From: Sphingomonas aliaeris
GTDB lineage: Bacteria > Pseudomonadota > Alphaproteobacteria > Sphingomonadales > Sphingomonadaceae
DNA: 64,000 nucleotides
Direction: 5' to 3'
Assembly (NCBI RefSeq): GCF_016743815.1
Contig: NZ_CP061035.1
Span: 1,366,501 to 1,430,500 of the forward strand
Part shown: positions 7,335 through 16,604 of the stretch, piece by piece
Layout: every line of letters starts with the position of its first letter
Position numbering within the stretch: the stretch's first letter is position 1
Translations under genes and position numbers: made by a program
The notes under the pieces: generated by a model
Told to the model about the DNA's origin: nothing
What the model saw: only the letters and a program-made list of their open reading frames with translations
Database searches by the model: none

Positions 7335-10250
7335 ATGACCGACAGCACCGACAGCCAAGCCGATTGGCGCGACACCGTCTTCCTGCCGAAGACCGATTTC
7401 CCCATGAAGGCGGGTCTTGCCGCAAAGGAACCCGCGATCCTGGCGCGCTGGGCGGCACTCGGCATTTACGATCGGCTGCGCGAACAGCGCAAAGGCCGCG
7501 AACGCTTCATCCTGCATGATGGCCCGCCTTACGCCAATGGCGACATCCATATGGGCCATGCGATGAACAAGGTGCTGAAGGACATCATCGTCCGCAGCCA
7601 ATCGTTGATGGGCAAGGATGCGCCTTACGTTCCGGGCTGGGATTGCCACGGCCTGCCGATCGAATGGAAGGTCGAGGAAGCGTATCGCGCGAAGAAGCTG
7701 AACAAGGACGAGATGCCCGTCGCGCAGTTCCGCGCCGAATGCCGCGCCTATGCCGAGAAATGGGTCGCAGTGCAGCGCGAACAGTTCCAGCGGCTGGGCG
7801 TGATGGGCGACTGGGCCGATCCCTACCTGACGATGAAATACGACGCCGAGGCATCGATCGTTGGCGAACTACTCAAGTTCGCCGAAAGCGGCCAACTGTA
7901 TCGCGGCGCGAAGCCCGTGATGTGGTCCCCGGTCGAGAAGACCGCTTTGGCCGAGGCAGAGGTCGAATATGAGGACGTCGTATCGACGCAGATCGACGTC
8001 GCGTTCGAGATCACGGACGCGCCGAACGCGCCCGAACTGGTCGGCGCGCATGCGGTGATCTGGACTACGACGCCGTGGACGATTCCGGTCAATCAGGCGC
8101 TGAGTTATGGGCCGGATATTGAATACGCTGTTGTCGAAGTTCGCTTCGAGAGTGGAAGCCGGGGCAGATACTTAATCAGCCCGGAGTTGTGGCGTCCGTT
8201 TCTTGCTCGTCTGCGAGCCAACAGTCCGTTGGGTCTGCCGCTGTTCGGCGACGAAGAGTTTTCAAGCATTGAAAACGTGACATGGCGGGGCAAGGGTTCG
8301 CAACTCGAAGGTGCGACCGCCCGTCACCCGATGCACGAACTCGGCGGCTTCTTTGAGAAGCCGCGCCCGTTCCTGCCGGGCGATTTCGTCACGACCGACG
8401 CCGGCACCGGCCTCGTTCACATGGCGCCTGACCACGGCGAGGACGACTTCCTGCTGTGCAAGCGATATGGCATCGATCCGGTCTTCGCGGTCGACGGCGC
8501 TGGCATGTACCGCGCCGACTGGGCGTGGCTCGGCGGTCAGGGCAGCGTGATCAACAAGAAGTTCGTGGCTGCGGATGGCCCGATCTGCACGGACCTGCGC
8601 GCGAAGGGCGCGTTGCTCGCGGCCAGCGACGATTTCCCGCATTCCTATCCGCACAGCTGGCGGTCCAAGGCGAAGGTCATCTTCCGCGCCACGCCGCAAT
8701 GGTTCATCCCCATGGACCGCGATACGGCCGGTACCGGTCAGGCGCTGCCCGGCGCGGCCCTGTCCGGTCCAGAGGGATCGCCGACGAACGTCGATGTTCC
8801 GGCCTTCGAGGATACCGGCCCCGGCAACGGCGCGACGTTACGAGAGGTCGCGCTCGACGCGATCGCCCGCACGCGCTGGGTCCCGGCGCGCAGCGAAAAC
8901 CGCATCCGCGCGATGGTCGAGGGGCGCCCGGATTGGGTGATCAGCCGCCAGCGCGCCTGGGGCGTGCCGATCGCATTGTACGTCAATCGCGCGACGGGCG
9001 AATATCTGAACGATCCTGCGGTGAACGCGCGCATTCTCGACGCATTCAGGGCCGGCGGCGCAGACGCGTGGTTCGCCGCCGATCACCAGCAGTTGCTCGG
9101 TGCCGATTATGATCTCGCCGAGTATGAGGTGATCAACGACATTCTCGACGTCTGGTTCGACAGCGGATCGACGCATGCCTTCGTGATCGAGGCGCGCTAC
9201 GGCGAGGGCGTCCGCGCCAACCTGTATCTCGAAGGGTCCGACCAGCATCGCGGCTGGTTCCAGTCGTCATTGCTCGAATCGTCCGGAACGCGCGGGCGGG
9301 CACCGTATGACGCGGTCCTGACGCACGGTTTCGCGCTGGACGGGCAGGGGCGCAAGATGTCCAAATCTCTCGGCAACGTGGTCGATCCGCTCAAGATCAT
9401 CCAGGAATCGGGTGCCGACATCCTGCGCATGTGGGTCGCGTCGACCGATTATTTCGACGACGTGAAGATCGGCAAGGAAGTGCTTGGCACGGCGGGCGAT
9501 GCGTATCGCAAGCTGCGCAACACGTTCCGCTATCTGCTCGGCGCGCTGGACGGCTTTACCGATGCCGAAAAGGTCGCGGTGAAGCATATGCTCGATCTGG
9601 AGAAATACGTTCTCCACCGGCTGGGCATGATCGACGTCGAACTGCGTGCGGCGGCGACCGGATACGAGTTCAATCGCTACCTGCGCTTGCTGACCGATTT
9701 CGCGCAGGAGGACCTGTCGGCCTTCTTCTTCGATATCCGCAAGGATTCGCTCTATTGCGACGCGCCGGACGACATCAAACGCCGCTCGTATCGCACGGTG
9801 CTGGACATCCTGTTCCACGCACTGGTCCGCTACGCCGCGCCCATCCTCTGCTTCACCGCCGAGGAAACGTGGCAGGCGCGCTTTCCGAGCGAGGACGGAT
9901 CGGTGCATTATCTCGAATGGCCGGAACTGCCCGCGCTACCGGGCGACGATGCCGTGTCGACGCAGTGGAGCGACGTCCGTGCCTTGCGTGTCCAGGTGAC
10001 GGAAGCGATCGAGCCGCTCCGCCGCGAAAAGCGCGTCCGCTCCAGCCTCGAGGCGGAAGTGACCGTGCCGAATGCGATCCTGTCCGAGGAAGCATTGGCC
10101 GAACTGTTCATCGTCGCGAAAGTCTCGACCGCCGATGGCATCGGCGTGACCCCGACCGACTATCACAAATGCGGCCGCTGCTGGCGCCACCTTCCCGAGG
10201 TGGATACAGACGGCTTGCTCTGCGATCGCTGCACGAAAGTCGTCGCATGA
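7335..10250 (+). CDS. ileS: Isoleucyl-tRNA synthetase
   Basis: About 971 residues. The class I signature HMGH is at residues 72-75, KMSKS in DGQGRKMSKSLGNVV about two-thirds through, and a C-terminal zinc-binding element CGRCWRH...CDRCTK. It charges tRNA-Ile and has a CP1 editing domain. The start at 7335 (MTDSTDSQ) is preferred; an in-frame ATG at 7296 would add 13 residues. Around 8100-8300, within the editing domain, the DNA is visibly AT-richer than its surroundings and the protein contains an unusual stretch (RFESGSRGRYLISPELW). The reading frame stays intact. Its stop overlaps lspA by 4 bases. Confidence 0.96.
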   Translation: MTDSTDSQADWRDTVFLPKTDFPMKAGLAAKEPAILARWAALGIYDRLREQRKGRERFILHDGPPYANGDIHMGHAMNKVLKDIIVRSQSLMGKDAPYVPGWDCHGLPIEWKVEEAYRAKKLNKDEMPVAQFRAECRAYAEKWVAVQREQFQRLGVMGDWADPYLTMKYDAEASIVGELLKFAESGQLYRGAKPVMWSPVEKTALAEAEVEYEDVVSTQIDVAFEITDAPNAPELVGAHAVIWTTTPWTIPVNQALSYGPDIEYAVVEVRFESGSRGRYLISPELWRPFLARLRANSPLGLPLFGDEEFSSIENVTWRGKGSQLEGATARHPMHELGGFFEKPRPFLPGDFVTTDAGTGLVHMAPDHGEDDFLLCKRYGIDPVFAVDGAGMYRADWAWLGGQGSVINKKFVAADGPICTDLRAKGALLAASDDFPHSYPHSWRSKAKVIFRATPQWFIPMDRDTAGTGQALPGAALSGPEGSPTNVDVPAFEDTGPGNGATLREVALDAIARTRWVPARSENRIRAMVEGRPDWVISRQRAWGVPIALYVNRATGEYLNDPAVNARILDAFRAGGADAWFAADHQQLLGADYDLAEYEVINDILDVWFDSGSTHAFVIEARYGEGVRANLYLEGSDQHRGWFQSSLLESSGTRGRAPYDAVLTHGFALDGQGRKMSKSLGNVVDPLKIIQESGADILRMWVASTDYFDDVKIGKEVLGTAGDAYRKLRNTFRYLLGALDGFTDAEKVAVKHMLDLEKYVLHRLGMIDVELRAAATGYEFNRYLRLLTDFAQEDLSAFFFDIRKDSLYCDAPDDIKRRSYRTVLDILFHALVRYAAPILCFTAEETWQARFPSEDGSVHYLEWPELPALPGDDAVSTQWSDVRALRVQVTEAIEPLRREKRVRSSLEAEVTVPNAILSEEALAELFIVAKVSTADGIGVTPTDYHKCGRCWRHLPEVDTDGLLCDRCTKVVA

Positions 10251-10804
10251 GCGGCCTGCCACAAAACGGGATGCCGAAAGCCGGCGTGATCGCCGCCGTG
10301 TCGCTGTTCGTCGCGGATCAGGTGTCGAAGGCGATCGTCGTCGGGCCGCTCGGCATCGACCGGCTCGGCCAGTATCGCGAGATCGTGTCCTTCTTCGACC
10401 TGCGTTTTGTGCCGAACATCGGCATCTCGCTCGGGCTCCTTCAGGCGAACAGCGATACGACGCGCTGGGCCTTGGTCGCGCTGACCGCGGTGATCGCGAT
10501 CGGTGTCGCGATCTGGATGACGCGCGAACGCAACCGCTACGATCAGATGGCGCTGGGCTTGGTTCTGGGCGGCGCGCTGGGCAATATCCTCGACCGGATC
10601 AGGTTCGGCTACGTCGTCGATTTCGCGGATTTCCACATCGGGAACTGGCGACCATTTCTGGTCTTCAATCTTGCCGACGCCGCGATTACGATCGGCGTCA
10701 TCATCTTGCTGGTGCGCGCGCTTCTGATCCGCGATACAGACAAGACCAATTCAAGCGACGTGCAGGACGCCGGCAAGGCGCCAGTGGAGAATTCTAATGC
10801 GTAA
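10247..10804 (+). CDS. lspA: Lipoprotein signal peptidase (SPase II)
   Basis: The 185-residue membrane protein has four hydrophobic segments and both catalytic aspartate motifs: GNILDRIRFGYVVDF near residue 109 and FNLADAAI near residue 142. It removes the signal peptide from diacylated prolipoproteins. The start at 10247 overlaps the ileS stop (ATGA), so translation is probably coupled. Its last codons overlap the next gene, itself a lipoprotein gene and therefore a likely substrate. Confidence 0.95.
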   Translation: MSGLPQNGMPKAGVIAAVSLFVADQVSKAIVVGPLGIDRLGQYREIVSFFDLRFVPNIGISLGLLQANSDTTRWALVALTAVIAIGVAIWMTRERNRYDQMALGLVLGGALGNILDRIRFGYVVDFADFHIGNWRPFLVFNLADAAITIGVIILLVRALLIRDTDKTNSSDVQDAGKAPVENSNA

Positions 10805-11215
10805 ATTCGTTATCGTCGCCACTGGCCTCGCGCTGGTCGCATCGCTCTCCGCCTGCGGCAAGCGTGGCTATGACCGCGCACGCCCGGACGAATTCGCCGT
10901 CGCGCGTCAGGCCCCGCTGGTCATCCCGCCCGATTTCTCGCTCGTCCCCCCACGCCCGGCGCGGCGGCGACGACGGCCGGCAACCCCAACGCGCAGGCGC
11001 TCGACGCGCTGTTCGGCGGCACCTCGGCGCGTAGCGCGTCCGAAACCGCAGTCGTCGATGCGGCCGGCGGCGATGCGACTGCGGACGGTATCCGTTCCGA
11101 CGCCGGCGATCCGGGCACCGTCGTCGTCGATAAGGCCGGCACCACGCGCGACATCGTCGCCGCGCCGGAAGGCGACGGACAGGATGCGCGGGCAAGCGCG
11201 ACGCCGAAGAACTGA
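10797..11215 (+). pseudogene. DUF3035-type lipoprotein, frameshifted in this sequence
   Basis: The first 50 residues give a lipoprotein signal with lipobox LSAC, then RPDEFAVARQAPLVIPPDFSL, which is highly characteristic of DUF3035 proteins. At the C run 10946-10951 (six C) the reading frame is lost. With one extra C the protein continues AAATTAGNPNAQALDALFGG... to a stop at 11213-11215, giving about 139 residues and a normal family C-terminus (VVVDKAGTTRDIVAAPEGDG). Both sides are conserved, so either the assembly lost a C or the mutation is very recent. The gene overlaps lspA by 8 bases. Function is unknown; the protein is an outer- or inner-membrane lipoprotein. Confidence 0.8.
10946..10951 (+). 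other. Frameshift site in the DUF3035 lipoprotein gene
   Basis: Six consecutive C where seven are needed to join the two conserved reading frames. This is a single-base deletion in a homopolymer. Confidence 0.8.
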
Positions 11216-11265
11216 ACGGTTCGGGCGGACTGGCTCCGGTCTGTTCGGCTACCCAAATGTGTAGA

Positions 11266-11293
11266 GGGGCTGCCGGCGAGGCGGCCCCTTTTT
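11266..11293 (+). terminator. Rho-independent terminator after the ribF-ileS-lspA-lipoprotein operon
   Basis: GGGGCTGCC, a 5-base loop, GGCGGCCCC (one wobble pair), then five T at 11289-11293. It lies 50 bases after the lipoprotein stop. Confidence 0.8.
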
Positions 11294-11360
11294 CGTTGGG
11301 TTGGAATGGCCTCAGGCGTCCGATGTCGCCCGAGTTTCTGACACGGCCCTACTCACCCAC

Positions 11361-11436
11361 CCGTTCGTTTCGAGCGAAGTCGAGAAACCGGCTAACGGGC
11401 CACCCCGAGTTTCTCGACTACGCTCGAAACGAACGG
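11361..11436. repeat. Inverted repeat element, family A (CCGTTCGTTTCGAGCG type)
   Basis: The left arm 11361-11388 starts CCGTTCGTTTCGAGCGAAGT. The right arm 11409-11436 is its near-perfect reverse complement, ending CTCGAAACGAACGG. The same sequence recurs at 29006-29142. It sits between two convergent genes, so it may act as a bidirectional terminator. It is probably a dispersed REP-type element. Confidence 0.8.
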
Positions 11437-11472
11437 ATGTATGTGAGTAGCACCGTCCGAAGGTCGCAAGCC

Positions 11473-12668
11473 TTACCCAAGGGCAGCCCCGAACCTTTCC
11501 AGTCCGGCCGCCAGATCCGCGATCAGGTCGTCCGGATCTTCCAGCCCGATCTGTAAACGAACGATCGGCCCAGCATCGGTCCGCCGCGTGACGCTGCGAT
11601 ACCGTTGCGGATCGACCGGTAGCGCAAGGCTTTCGAATCCGCCCCAGCTATAGCCGATGCCGAACAGCGCCAGCCCGTCGATCAACGCCGCGCGCTCGGC
11701 CTCTCCGCCGCCATTCAGCACGAACGAGAACAGCCCCGACGATCCCTTGAAATCGCGCACGAAAAACTCGTGGCCGGGGCAGGAGGGCAAAGCGGGATGC
11801 AACACGGTCGAGACCTGCGGCTGTTCCGCCAGCCAGCGAGCGATCTTCAGCGCGCTCGCCTCGTGCTGCTTCAACCGCACCGACATCGTGCGCAAGCCGC
11901 GCGATCCCAGCCAGCAATCGTCCGGACTCGCGACCTGCCCGAGTTGGAAGCTGGTATCCTGCAGGCGTCCGAAATGGCCGGGTGCCGCGGTGACGGAGCC
12001 CAGCATCACGTCCGAATGCCCGACGACATATTTGGTGCAGGCAAGGATCGTCAGGTCGACGCCCGACGCGATTGCCGAGAACAGCAGGGGGTGGCCCAGG
12101 TATTGTCGATCAGCGTGGTGACGCCGCGGGCCTTCGCGGCGGCGACGATCGCGGGCACGTCCTGCACCTCGAACGTCAGGCTGCCGGGGCTTTCCAGCAG
12201 GATCGCCCTGGTCTGGTCGCCGATCAAGTCGGCAATGCCCGCGCCGATCATCGGGTCGTAAAACCGCGTCCGGATGCCCATCCGCTTGAGCAGTCCGAGC
12301 GCTAGACCGCGCGTCGGATCATAGGCGCTGTCGGGCAGCAGTAATTCGTCGCCGGGCGACAGGACGGACAGCAATGCCGCCGCCACCGCCGCCACGCCCG
12401 AGCAATAGAGGAACGTGCCCTCAGCCCCCGGTTCCAGTTCGGTCAGCGGATCGGCGAGCGCCCACTGCGTCGGCGTGCCCTTGCGGCCGTAAAACAGACG
12501 GTGATGCGTGTTCGAGCCGCGCTCGCGCAGGCTCGCCACATCGTCATACAGGATCGTCGAGGCGCGCCATACCGGCGGGCTGACAATCCCCTGCGTCCAT
12601 TCCGGACGCCGGCCCGCCGATACGACGCGTGTCGCGTCGCTGACGGGCCGGTCGCTATCGCGGCTCAC
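11473..12668 (-). pseudogene. metC: Cystathionine beta-lyase-type PLP enzyme (Cys/Met metabolism), frameshifted
   Basis: Conserved in two frames. The N-terminal part contains SPPVWRASTILYDD, YGRKGTPTQWAL, CSGVAAVAAALLS and TLIDNTWATP. The C-terminal part contains HSDVMLGSV, SPDDCWLGSRGLRTM and GYSWGGFESL. The join is at the G run 12087-12091 (C run on the coding strand, five where six are needed). With the repair the protein is about 398 residues, normal for the family, and would convert cystathionine to homocysteine. The start is GTG at 12668 (VSRDSDRP), overlapping the sulfurtransferase stop by 4 bases (GTGA). Similar C-S lyases exist, so the exact substrate is inferred. Confidence 0.85.
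12087..12091 (-). other. Frameshift site in the metC-like gene
   Basis: Five G on the plus strand. One more base restores ATPLLFSAIASG and joins the two conserved halves. Confidence 0.8.
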
Positions 12669-13504
12669 GCCGCGCCGGTAGCCTTCGGCGTGTCGCTCGC
12701 GGCGCCCCATTCGGACCAGCTACCGTCATAGACGGCGGCTTCGTTGCCGAGCAGGTGCGCGCCGAACGCCAGCACCGACGCGGTGATGCCCGAACCGCAG
12801 GTCGTGACGAGCGGCTTGGCGACGTCGATCCCCGCGCCCTCGAATTCCGCCTTCAATGCGTCGCCCGTCTTGTACGTGCCGTCATCGTTGAACAACTGGC
12901 CGACCGGCAGGTTCTTCGAACCCGGAATGTGGCCGGCATGCGTCGCGGGGCGCGGATCGGGTTCCTCGCCGGTGAAGCGGGCAGCGGAACGGGCATCGAC
13001 CACCTGCTCCGCCTTGCTGTCAATATTCGCCTTCAGCTGGTCCTTGGTGCGGACGCCCTTGTCGTCGGCCCAGACGGTGAAGTGGCGGTGGCGCAGCTGC
13101 TCCTTGCCGCTGGCGACGTCGCGCCCCTCGGCCTGCCATTTCGCGAAGCCGCCATCCAGGATCGCGACATCGTGCGCGCCGAATGTGCGGAGCATGAACC
13201 AGGCGCGCGCCGCCGTGTGATAGGGCGAGTTATCATACAGCACGATCCGGCTGCCATCGCCGAGCCCCAGCGACTGCATGCGGCTGGCGAACTTTTCGGG
13301 GGCGGGCAGCATCGACGGCAGATCGCTCGACGTATCGGCGATCTCGCCCAGATCCATGAACACCGCGCCTGGAATATGCGCCTTCTCATATTCGGCCGCG
13401 GCATCGCGGTCCCCGAAGCCGGCGAAATACGTCGCGTCCACGACGCGCAGGTCGTTTGCGCCCAATTCGCCTGCCAGCCATTCCGTCGTTACCAGCGAGT
13501 CCAT
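12665..13504 (-). CDS. sseA: 3-mercaptopyruvate / thiosulfate sulfurtransferase
   Basis: The 279-residue protein has two rhodanese domains. The second carries the active-site loop CGSGITASV with the catalytic cysteine; CGSG-type loops are typical of 3-mercaptopyruvate sulfurtransferases, whereas thiosulfate rhodaneses usually have CRKGVT. Other family motifs are HIPGAVFMDL, LYDN and DGGFAKW in the first domain and HIPGSKNLP in the second. The start at 13504 (MDSLVTTEW) is chosen because the frame upstream is non-conserved filler. Its stop overlaps the downstream metC-like gene, so sulfur-amino-acid turnover seems coordinated. Confidence 0.92.
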   Translation of the reverse strand: MDSLVTTEWLAGELGANDLRVVDATYFAGFGDRDAAAEYEKAHIPGAVFMDLGEIADTSSDLPSMLPAPEKFASRMQSLGLGDGSRIVLYDNSPYHTAARAWFMLRTFGAHDVAILDGGFAKWQAEGRDVASGKEQLRHRHFTVWADDKGVRTKDQLKANIDSKAEQVVDARSAARFTGEEPDPRPATHAGHIPGSKNLPVGQLFNDDGTYKTGDALKAEFEGAGIDVAKPLVTTCGSGITASVLAFGAHLLGNEAAVYDGSWSEWGAASDTPKATGAA

Positions 13505-13673
13505 GCCGTCTCTCCAAATTCCGTTCCCGCCTTCCCTAGCCAGTGCCGCACGTCCCGTCGAGTGAGGGCGTCGGCGGAAGATCGGGCTCGGGCACTGCCG
13601 CGACTGGAGCCGACCGGGCGCGTCGGTCCGGCGTCGGTTCCAATTATGCGCCGCATTTCCTAGATAGGCGCGC

Positions 13674-14132
13674 ATGACCGTTCCAGACACAATGGCCCAT
13701 CTGGGCAAGACCAGCGCGCTCCCCGCATCGCCCGAGGAAGCGATCCTCGATTACGTCCCCAATCCGCGGACCGGACGGCCCTATCTCGTGCGCTTCACCG
13801 CGCCCGAATTCACGTCGCTATGCCCGGTCACCGCACAACCCGATTTTGCGCATCTCGTGATCGATTACGCACCTGCAGCAACGATCGTCGAATCCAAGTC
13901 GCTCAAGCTGTTCCTTGGCAGCTTCCGAAACCACCAGGCATTTCACGAGGATTGCACCGTCGGAATAGGCGAACGCCTCTTTTCCGAGATGCAACCTCTA
14001 TGGTTGCGGATCGGCGGATACTGGTATCCGCGCGGGGGCATTCCCATCGACGTCTTCTGGCAATCGGGAATGCCGCCGGAAGGACTTTGGCTGCCGCCGC
14101 AGGACGTTCCCGGCTACCGGGGACGTGGTTGA
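13674..14132 (+). CDS. queF: NADPH-dependent 7-cyano-7-deazaguanine (preQ0) reductase
   Basis: This 152-residue unimodular QueF has the catalytic cysteine in [13 protein letters not shown] (about residue 43) and the substrate-binding [15 protein letters not shown] motif (about residues 65-79). It reduces preQ0 to preQ1 in queuosine synthesis. No preQ1 riboswitch is recognisable upstream. A queuosine-precursor transporter gene is present in the same window at 59740, which suggests both synthesis and salvage. The stop codon overlaps a TTGATT-TC-AATCAA dyad. Confidence 0.95.
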   Translation: MTVPDTMAHLGKTSALPASPEEAILDYVPNPRTGRPYLVRFTAPEFTSLCPVTAQPDFAHLVIDYAPAATIVESKSLKLFLGSFRNHQAFHEDCTVGIGERLFSEMQPLWLRIGGYWYPRGGIPIDVFWQSGMPPEGLWLPPQDVPGYRGRG

Positions 14133-14142
14133 TTTCAATCAA
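14129..14142. promoter_or_regulatory. TTGATT dyad upstream of the glycosyltransferase gene
   Basis: TTGATT-TC-AATCAA, a perfect 14-bp palindrome at the start of a locally AT-rich gap ahead of the GT4 gene. It could be an operator; no regulator can be named. Confidence 0.4.
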
Positions 14143-14169
14143 TATTTCAAAATTTCATCGCAGCAACGA

Positions 14170-14204
14170 TGCGAACTATCGAGATTCGCACGTTGCGCTG
14201 CAAC
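14170..14204. promoter_or_regulatory. Clustered dyads in the queF-GT4 gap
   Basis: TGCGAA...TTCGCA (14170-14190, 9-base loop) is followed directly by GTTGC-GCT-GCAAC (14192-14204). Together they could form an operator cluster or a leader RNA fold. The rest of the gap to 14288 shows no gene. Confidence 0.35.
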
Positions 14205-14288
14205 ATGATTGCAACCATATTCTCATGAAGCCGTTCGAGGGAGGCAGAGTCGGGGCTCCCAGCCCCCATTTCATGTTGAGGTAATTCG

Positions 14289-16559
14289 ATGGCGCTCGCG
14301 ACAGAAGTAGGTTCCGGCATCGATCACATCGCACTGATCGGCAATTTCCTGCCGCGCAAATGCGGCCTTGCAACATATACGACAGATACCTTCACCGCCT
14401 TGAAGGATCGGTTCCCGGAAATGCAGGTCGACGTCTATGCGATGGACGACCATCCCGGCCGATACGACTATCCCTCCGAAGTGACGATGAGCATCCCGGA
14501 CAAGGATCGGACGGCCTATCTTTCCGCCGCCCGCGCGATCGAGGCGAGCGGTGCGAAGGCGATCTGGCTTCAGCACGAATACGGCATTTTCGGCGGTGCG
14601 GCGGGGGAGCTCATTCTCTCCCTGCTCGACCGCGTGTCGATCCCGGTCATCGTCACGCTGCACACGATCCTCGAAAAGCCGAGCGCCGATGAGCGTCGCG
14701 TGATGGAGGGCCTGCTGCGCCGGGCATCGCGCGTCATCGTCATGGCCGAGCGCGGTCGCGAGATTCTGGAGCGCGTCTATGGTGCGAGCGGCCGTTTGAT
14801 CGTCATGATCCCGCATGGCGTTCCGGACCGTGCACTGGTGGACCCCGAAACGCTCAAATCGAAGTTCGGCTGGGAAGGCCGTAAGGTCGTCCTGACGTTC
14901 GGCCTTCTCGCCCCCAACAAGGGCATCGAGACTTTGATCGAGGCAATGCCCGCCATCGTCGCAGAACATCCCGACGTGCTTTACGCGGTGCTCGGTGCCA
15001 CCCACCCGAACCTCGTTGCGCATGAGGGCGAGAAGTATCGTGATCGCCTGAAGACGTTGGCGGCGAACCTCGGCGTCGGCGCGAATGTCGAGTTCATCGA
15101 CCAGTTCCTCGAGCATGAGGAACTGATCGATTATCTGCAGGGCGCGGACATCTACGCGACACCCTATAACAACCCGGCTCAGATCACGTCGGGCACGCTC
15201 AGCTACGCCGTCGGCGTCGGCAAGGCGGTGGTATCGACGCCGTACGTCCACGCGACCGAAATTCTCGCGGACGGGCACGGTGTGCTGGTCGATTTCGGCG
15301 ACAGCGCGGCATTCGCCCGTGAGATCAATCTGTTGCTCGGAAGTGATCGCAACCGCCAGCGTCTGTCGCAGCGTGCGTATGATCGCGGCCGGACGATGAT
15401 CTGGCCCGTTCTCGTCGAAACCGCGATGCGCGAGATCGTCGGGATGATCGCGTCCAAACCGCGCCGTCTGCCCAAGAGCAACACCGTCGCGGTCCTGAAG
15501 CCGGATTTTTCCGCGGTTGAACGCATGAGCGATTCGACCGGTATGTTGCAGCATTCGATCTATTCCATCCCCGACCGCCGTCACGGATATTGCATCGATG
15601 ACAACGTCCGAGCGCTGATGCTGCTCACGCGGATGGACGATCTCGACGAAGTGACGCGCGACAAGTGGATGACGATCTATCAGTCGTTCATCCAATATGC
15701 GTGGAACCCGGACGTGCGCCGCTTCCGCAATTTCATGAATTTCGACCGCACATGGTGCGAGGAGTTCGGGTCGGAGGATTCGAACGGCCGCACGCTCTGG
15801 TCGCTCGGCGTTACGGCCCGCGATGCGAAGCAGGCGAAGCATCGCGATTGGGCGATGTCGATGTTCGACATGACGGCATCGCTCGCGCTCGATCTCGGCA
15901 GCCCCCGCGCGCACGCTTTTTGCATGCTCGGCGCCGCCGCTGTTCTCGATGCGCATCCGGGCCACGTCATGGCGCAACAGATCCTCGCCCGTTTCTCCGA
16001 CGAACTGCTCGCCCTGCTTGCGGAAGCGCGCCGTCCGGAATGGGAATGGTTCGAAATCGTCCTGGCCTACGACAATGCCCGTCTGCCGGAAGCGATGATC
16101 CGCGCCGGCACGGCGTTGAAGCGCGCCGACCTGGTCAAGTCGGGCCTGGACACGCTCGACTGGATCATCGCCAAGCAGACTTCGCCCGAGGGACGCTTCC
16201 GCGCGGTCGGTACGGAAAGCTTCGGCCGCGTCTATGCGGATCCCTTGCCCTTCGACCAGCAGCCGCTGGAAGCGCAGGCGACCGTGGATGCGTGCGTCGC
16301 GGCCTATGATGCGACCGCCGACGTACGTTGGTTCGATGAAGCGAACCGGGCCTATCTCTGGTATCTCGGACAGAACGATCTCGACATGCCGCTGGCGACC
16401 ATGTCGGACGGGGGCTGTTTCGACGGCCTGATGCCGACCGGTTTGAACCGGAATCAGGGCGCCGAGTCGATTCTGGCGCTGCAATTGGCCTCTTGCGCCA
16501 TTTCTGGGCTTTCAAAGCGCGTCGAAAGCGTGGCAGGACCATCTAGCGCCGTCGCCTAG
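14289..16559 (+). CDS. GT4-type glycosyltransferase with C-terminal alpha-helical glycosidase-like domain
   Basis: The protein has 756 residues. The N-terminal GT-B domain (about 1-390) starts IALIGNFLPRKCGLATYT and has GLLAPNKGIETL (about 205) and the donor-site stretch LQGADIYATPYNNPAQITSGTL (about 283), as in GT family 4. The C-terminal half (about 400-750) is not a transferase. It contains HGYCIDDNVRALMLL and WFEIVLAYDNARLPEA and looks like an (alpha/alpha)6 helical glycan-active fold. The gene lies 45 bases upstream of a GH130-type gene. Together they suggest making and turning over a mannose-containing oligosaccharide. The sugar substrate is inferred, not shown. Confidence 0.85.
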   Translation: MALATEVGSGIDHIALIGNFLPRKCGLATYTTDTFTALKDRFPEMQVDVYAMDDHPGRYDYPSEVTMSIPDKDRTAYLSAARAIEASGAKAIWLQHEYGIFGGAAGELILSLLDRVSIPVIVTLHTILEKPSADERRVMEGLLRRASRVIVMAERGREILERVYGASGRLIVMIPHGVPDRALVDPETLKSKFGWEGRKVVLTFGLLAPNKGIETLIEAMPAIVAEHPDVLYAVLGATHPNLVAHEGEKYRDRLKTLAANLGVGANVEFIDQFLEHEELIDYLQGADIYATPYNNPAQITSGTLSYAVGVGKAVVSTPYVHATEILADGHGVLVDFGDSAAFAREINLLLGSDRNRQRLSQRAYDRGRTMIWPVLVETAMREIVGMIASKPRRLPKSNTVAVLKPDFSAVERMSDSTGMLQHSIYSIPDRRHGYCIDDNVRALMLLTRMDDLDEVTRDKWMTIYQSFIQYAWNPDVRRFRNFMNFDRTWCEEFGSEDSNGRTLWSLGVTARDAKQAKHRDWAMSMFDMTASLALDLGSPRAHAFCMLGAAAVLDAHPGHVMAQQILARFSDELLALLAEARRPEWEWFEIVLAYDNARLPEAMIRAGTALKRADLVKSGLDTLDWIIAKQTSPEGRFRAVGTESFGRVYADPLPFDQQPLEAQATVDACVAAYDATADVRWFDEANRAYLWYLGQNDLDMPLATMSDGGCFDGLMPTGLNRNQGAESILALQLASCAISGLSKRVESVAGPSSAVA

Positions 16560-16604
16560 CCTCGCTACCGACGCCGCTACCGGGGCGTTGAAGCGAGGAA
16601 GTCT

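Noticed and set aside
13505..13673. Possible preQ1 riboswitch ahead of queF
   Set aside because: The gap lacks the compact C-rich aptamer and an A-rich tail; nothing resembles the known classes.
14271..16484. 737-residue open frame on the minus strand
   Set aside because: It lies wholly antisense to the glycosyltransferase gene, is Arg/His/Asp-rich, and has no conserved motif; a typical high-GC shadow.
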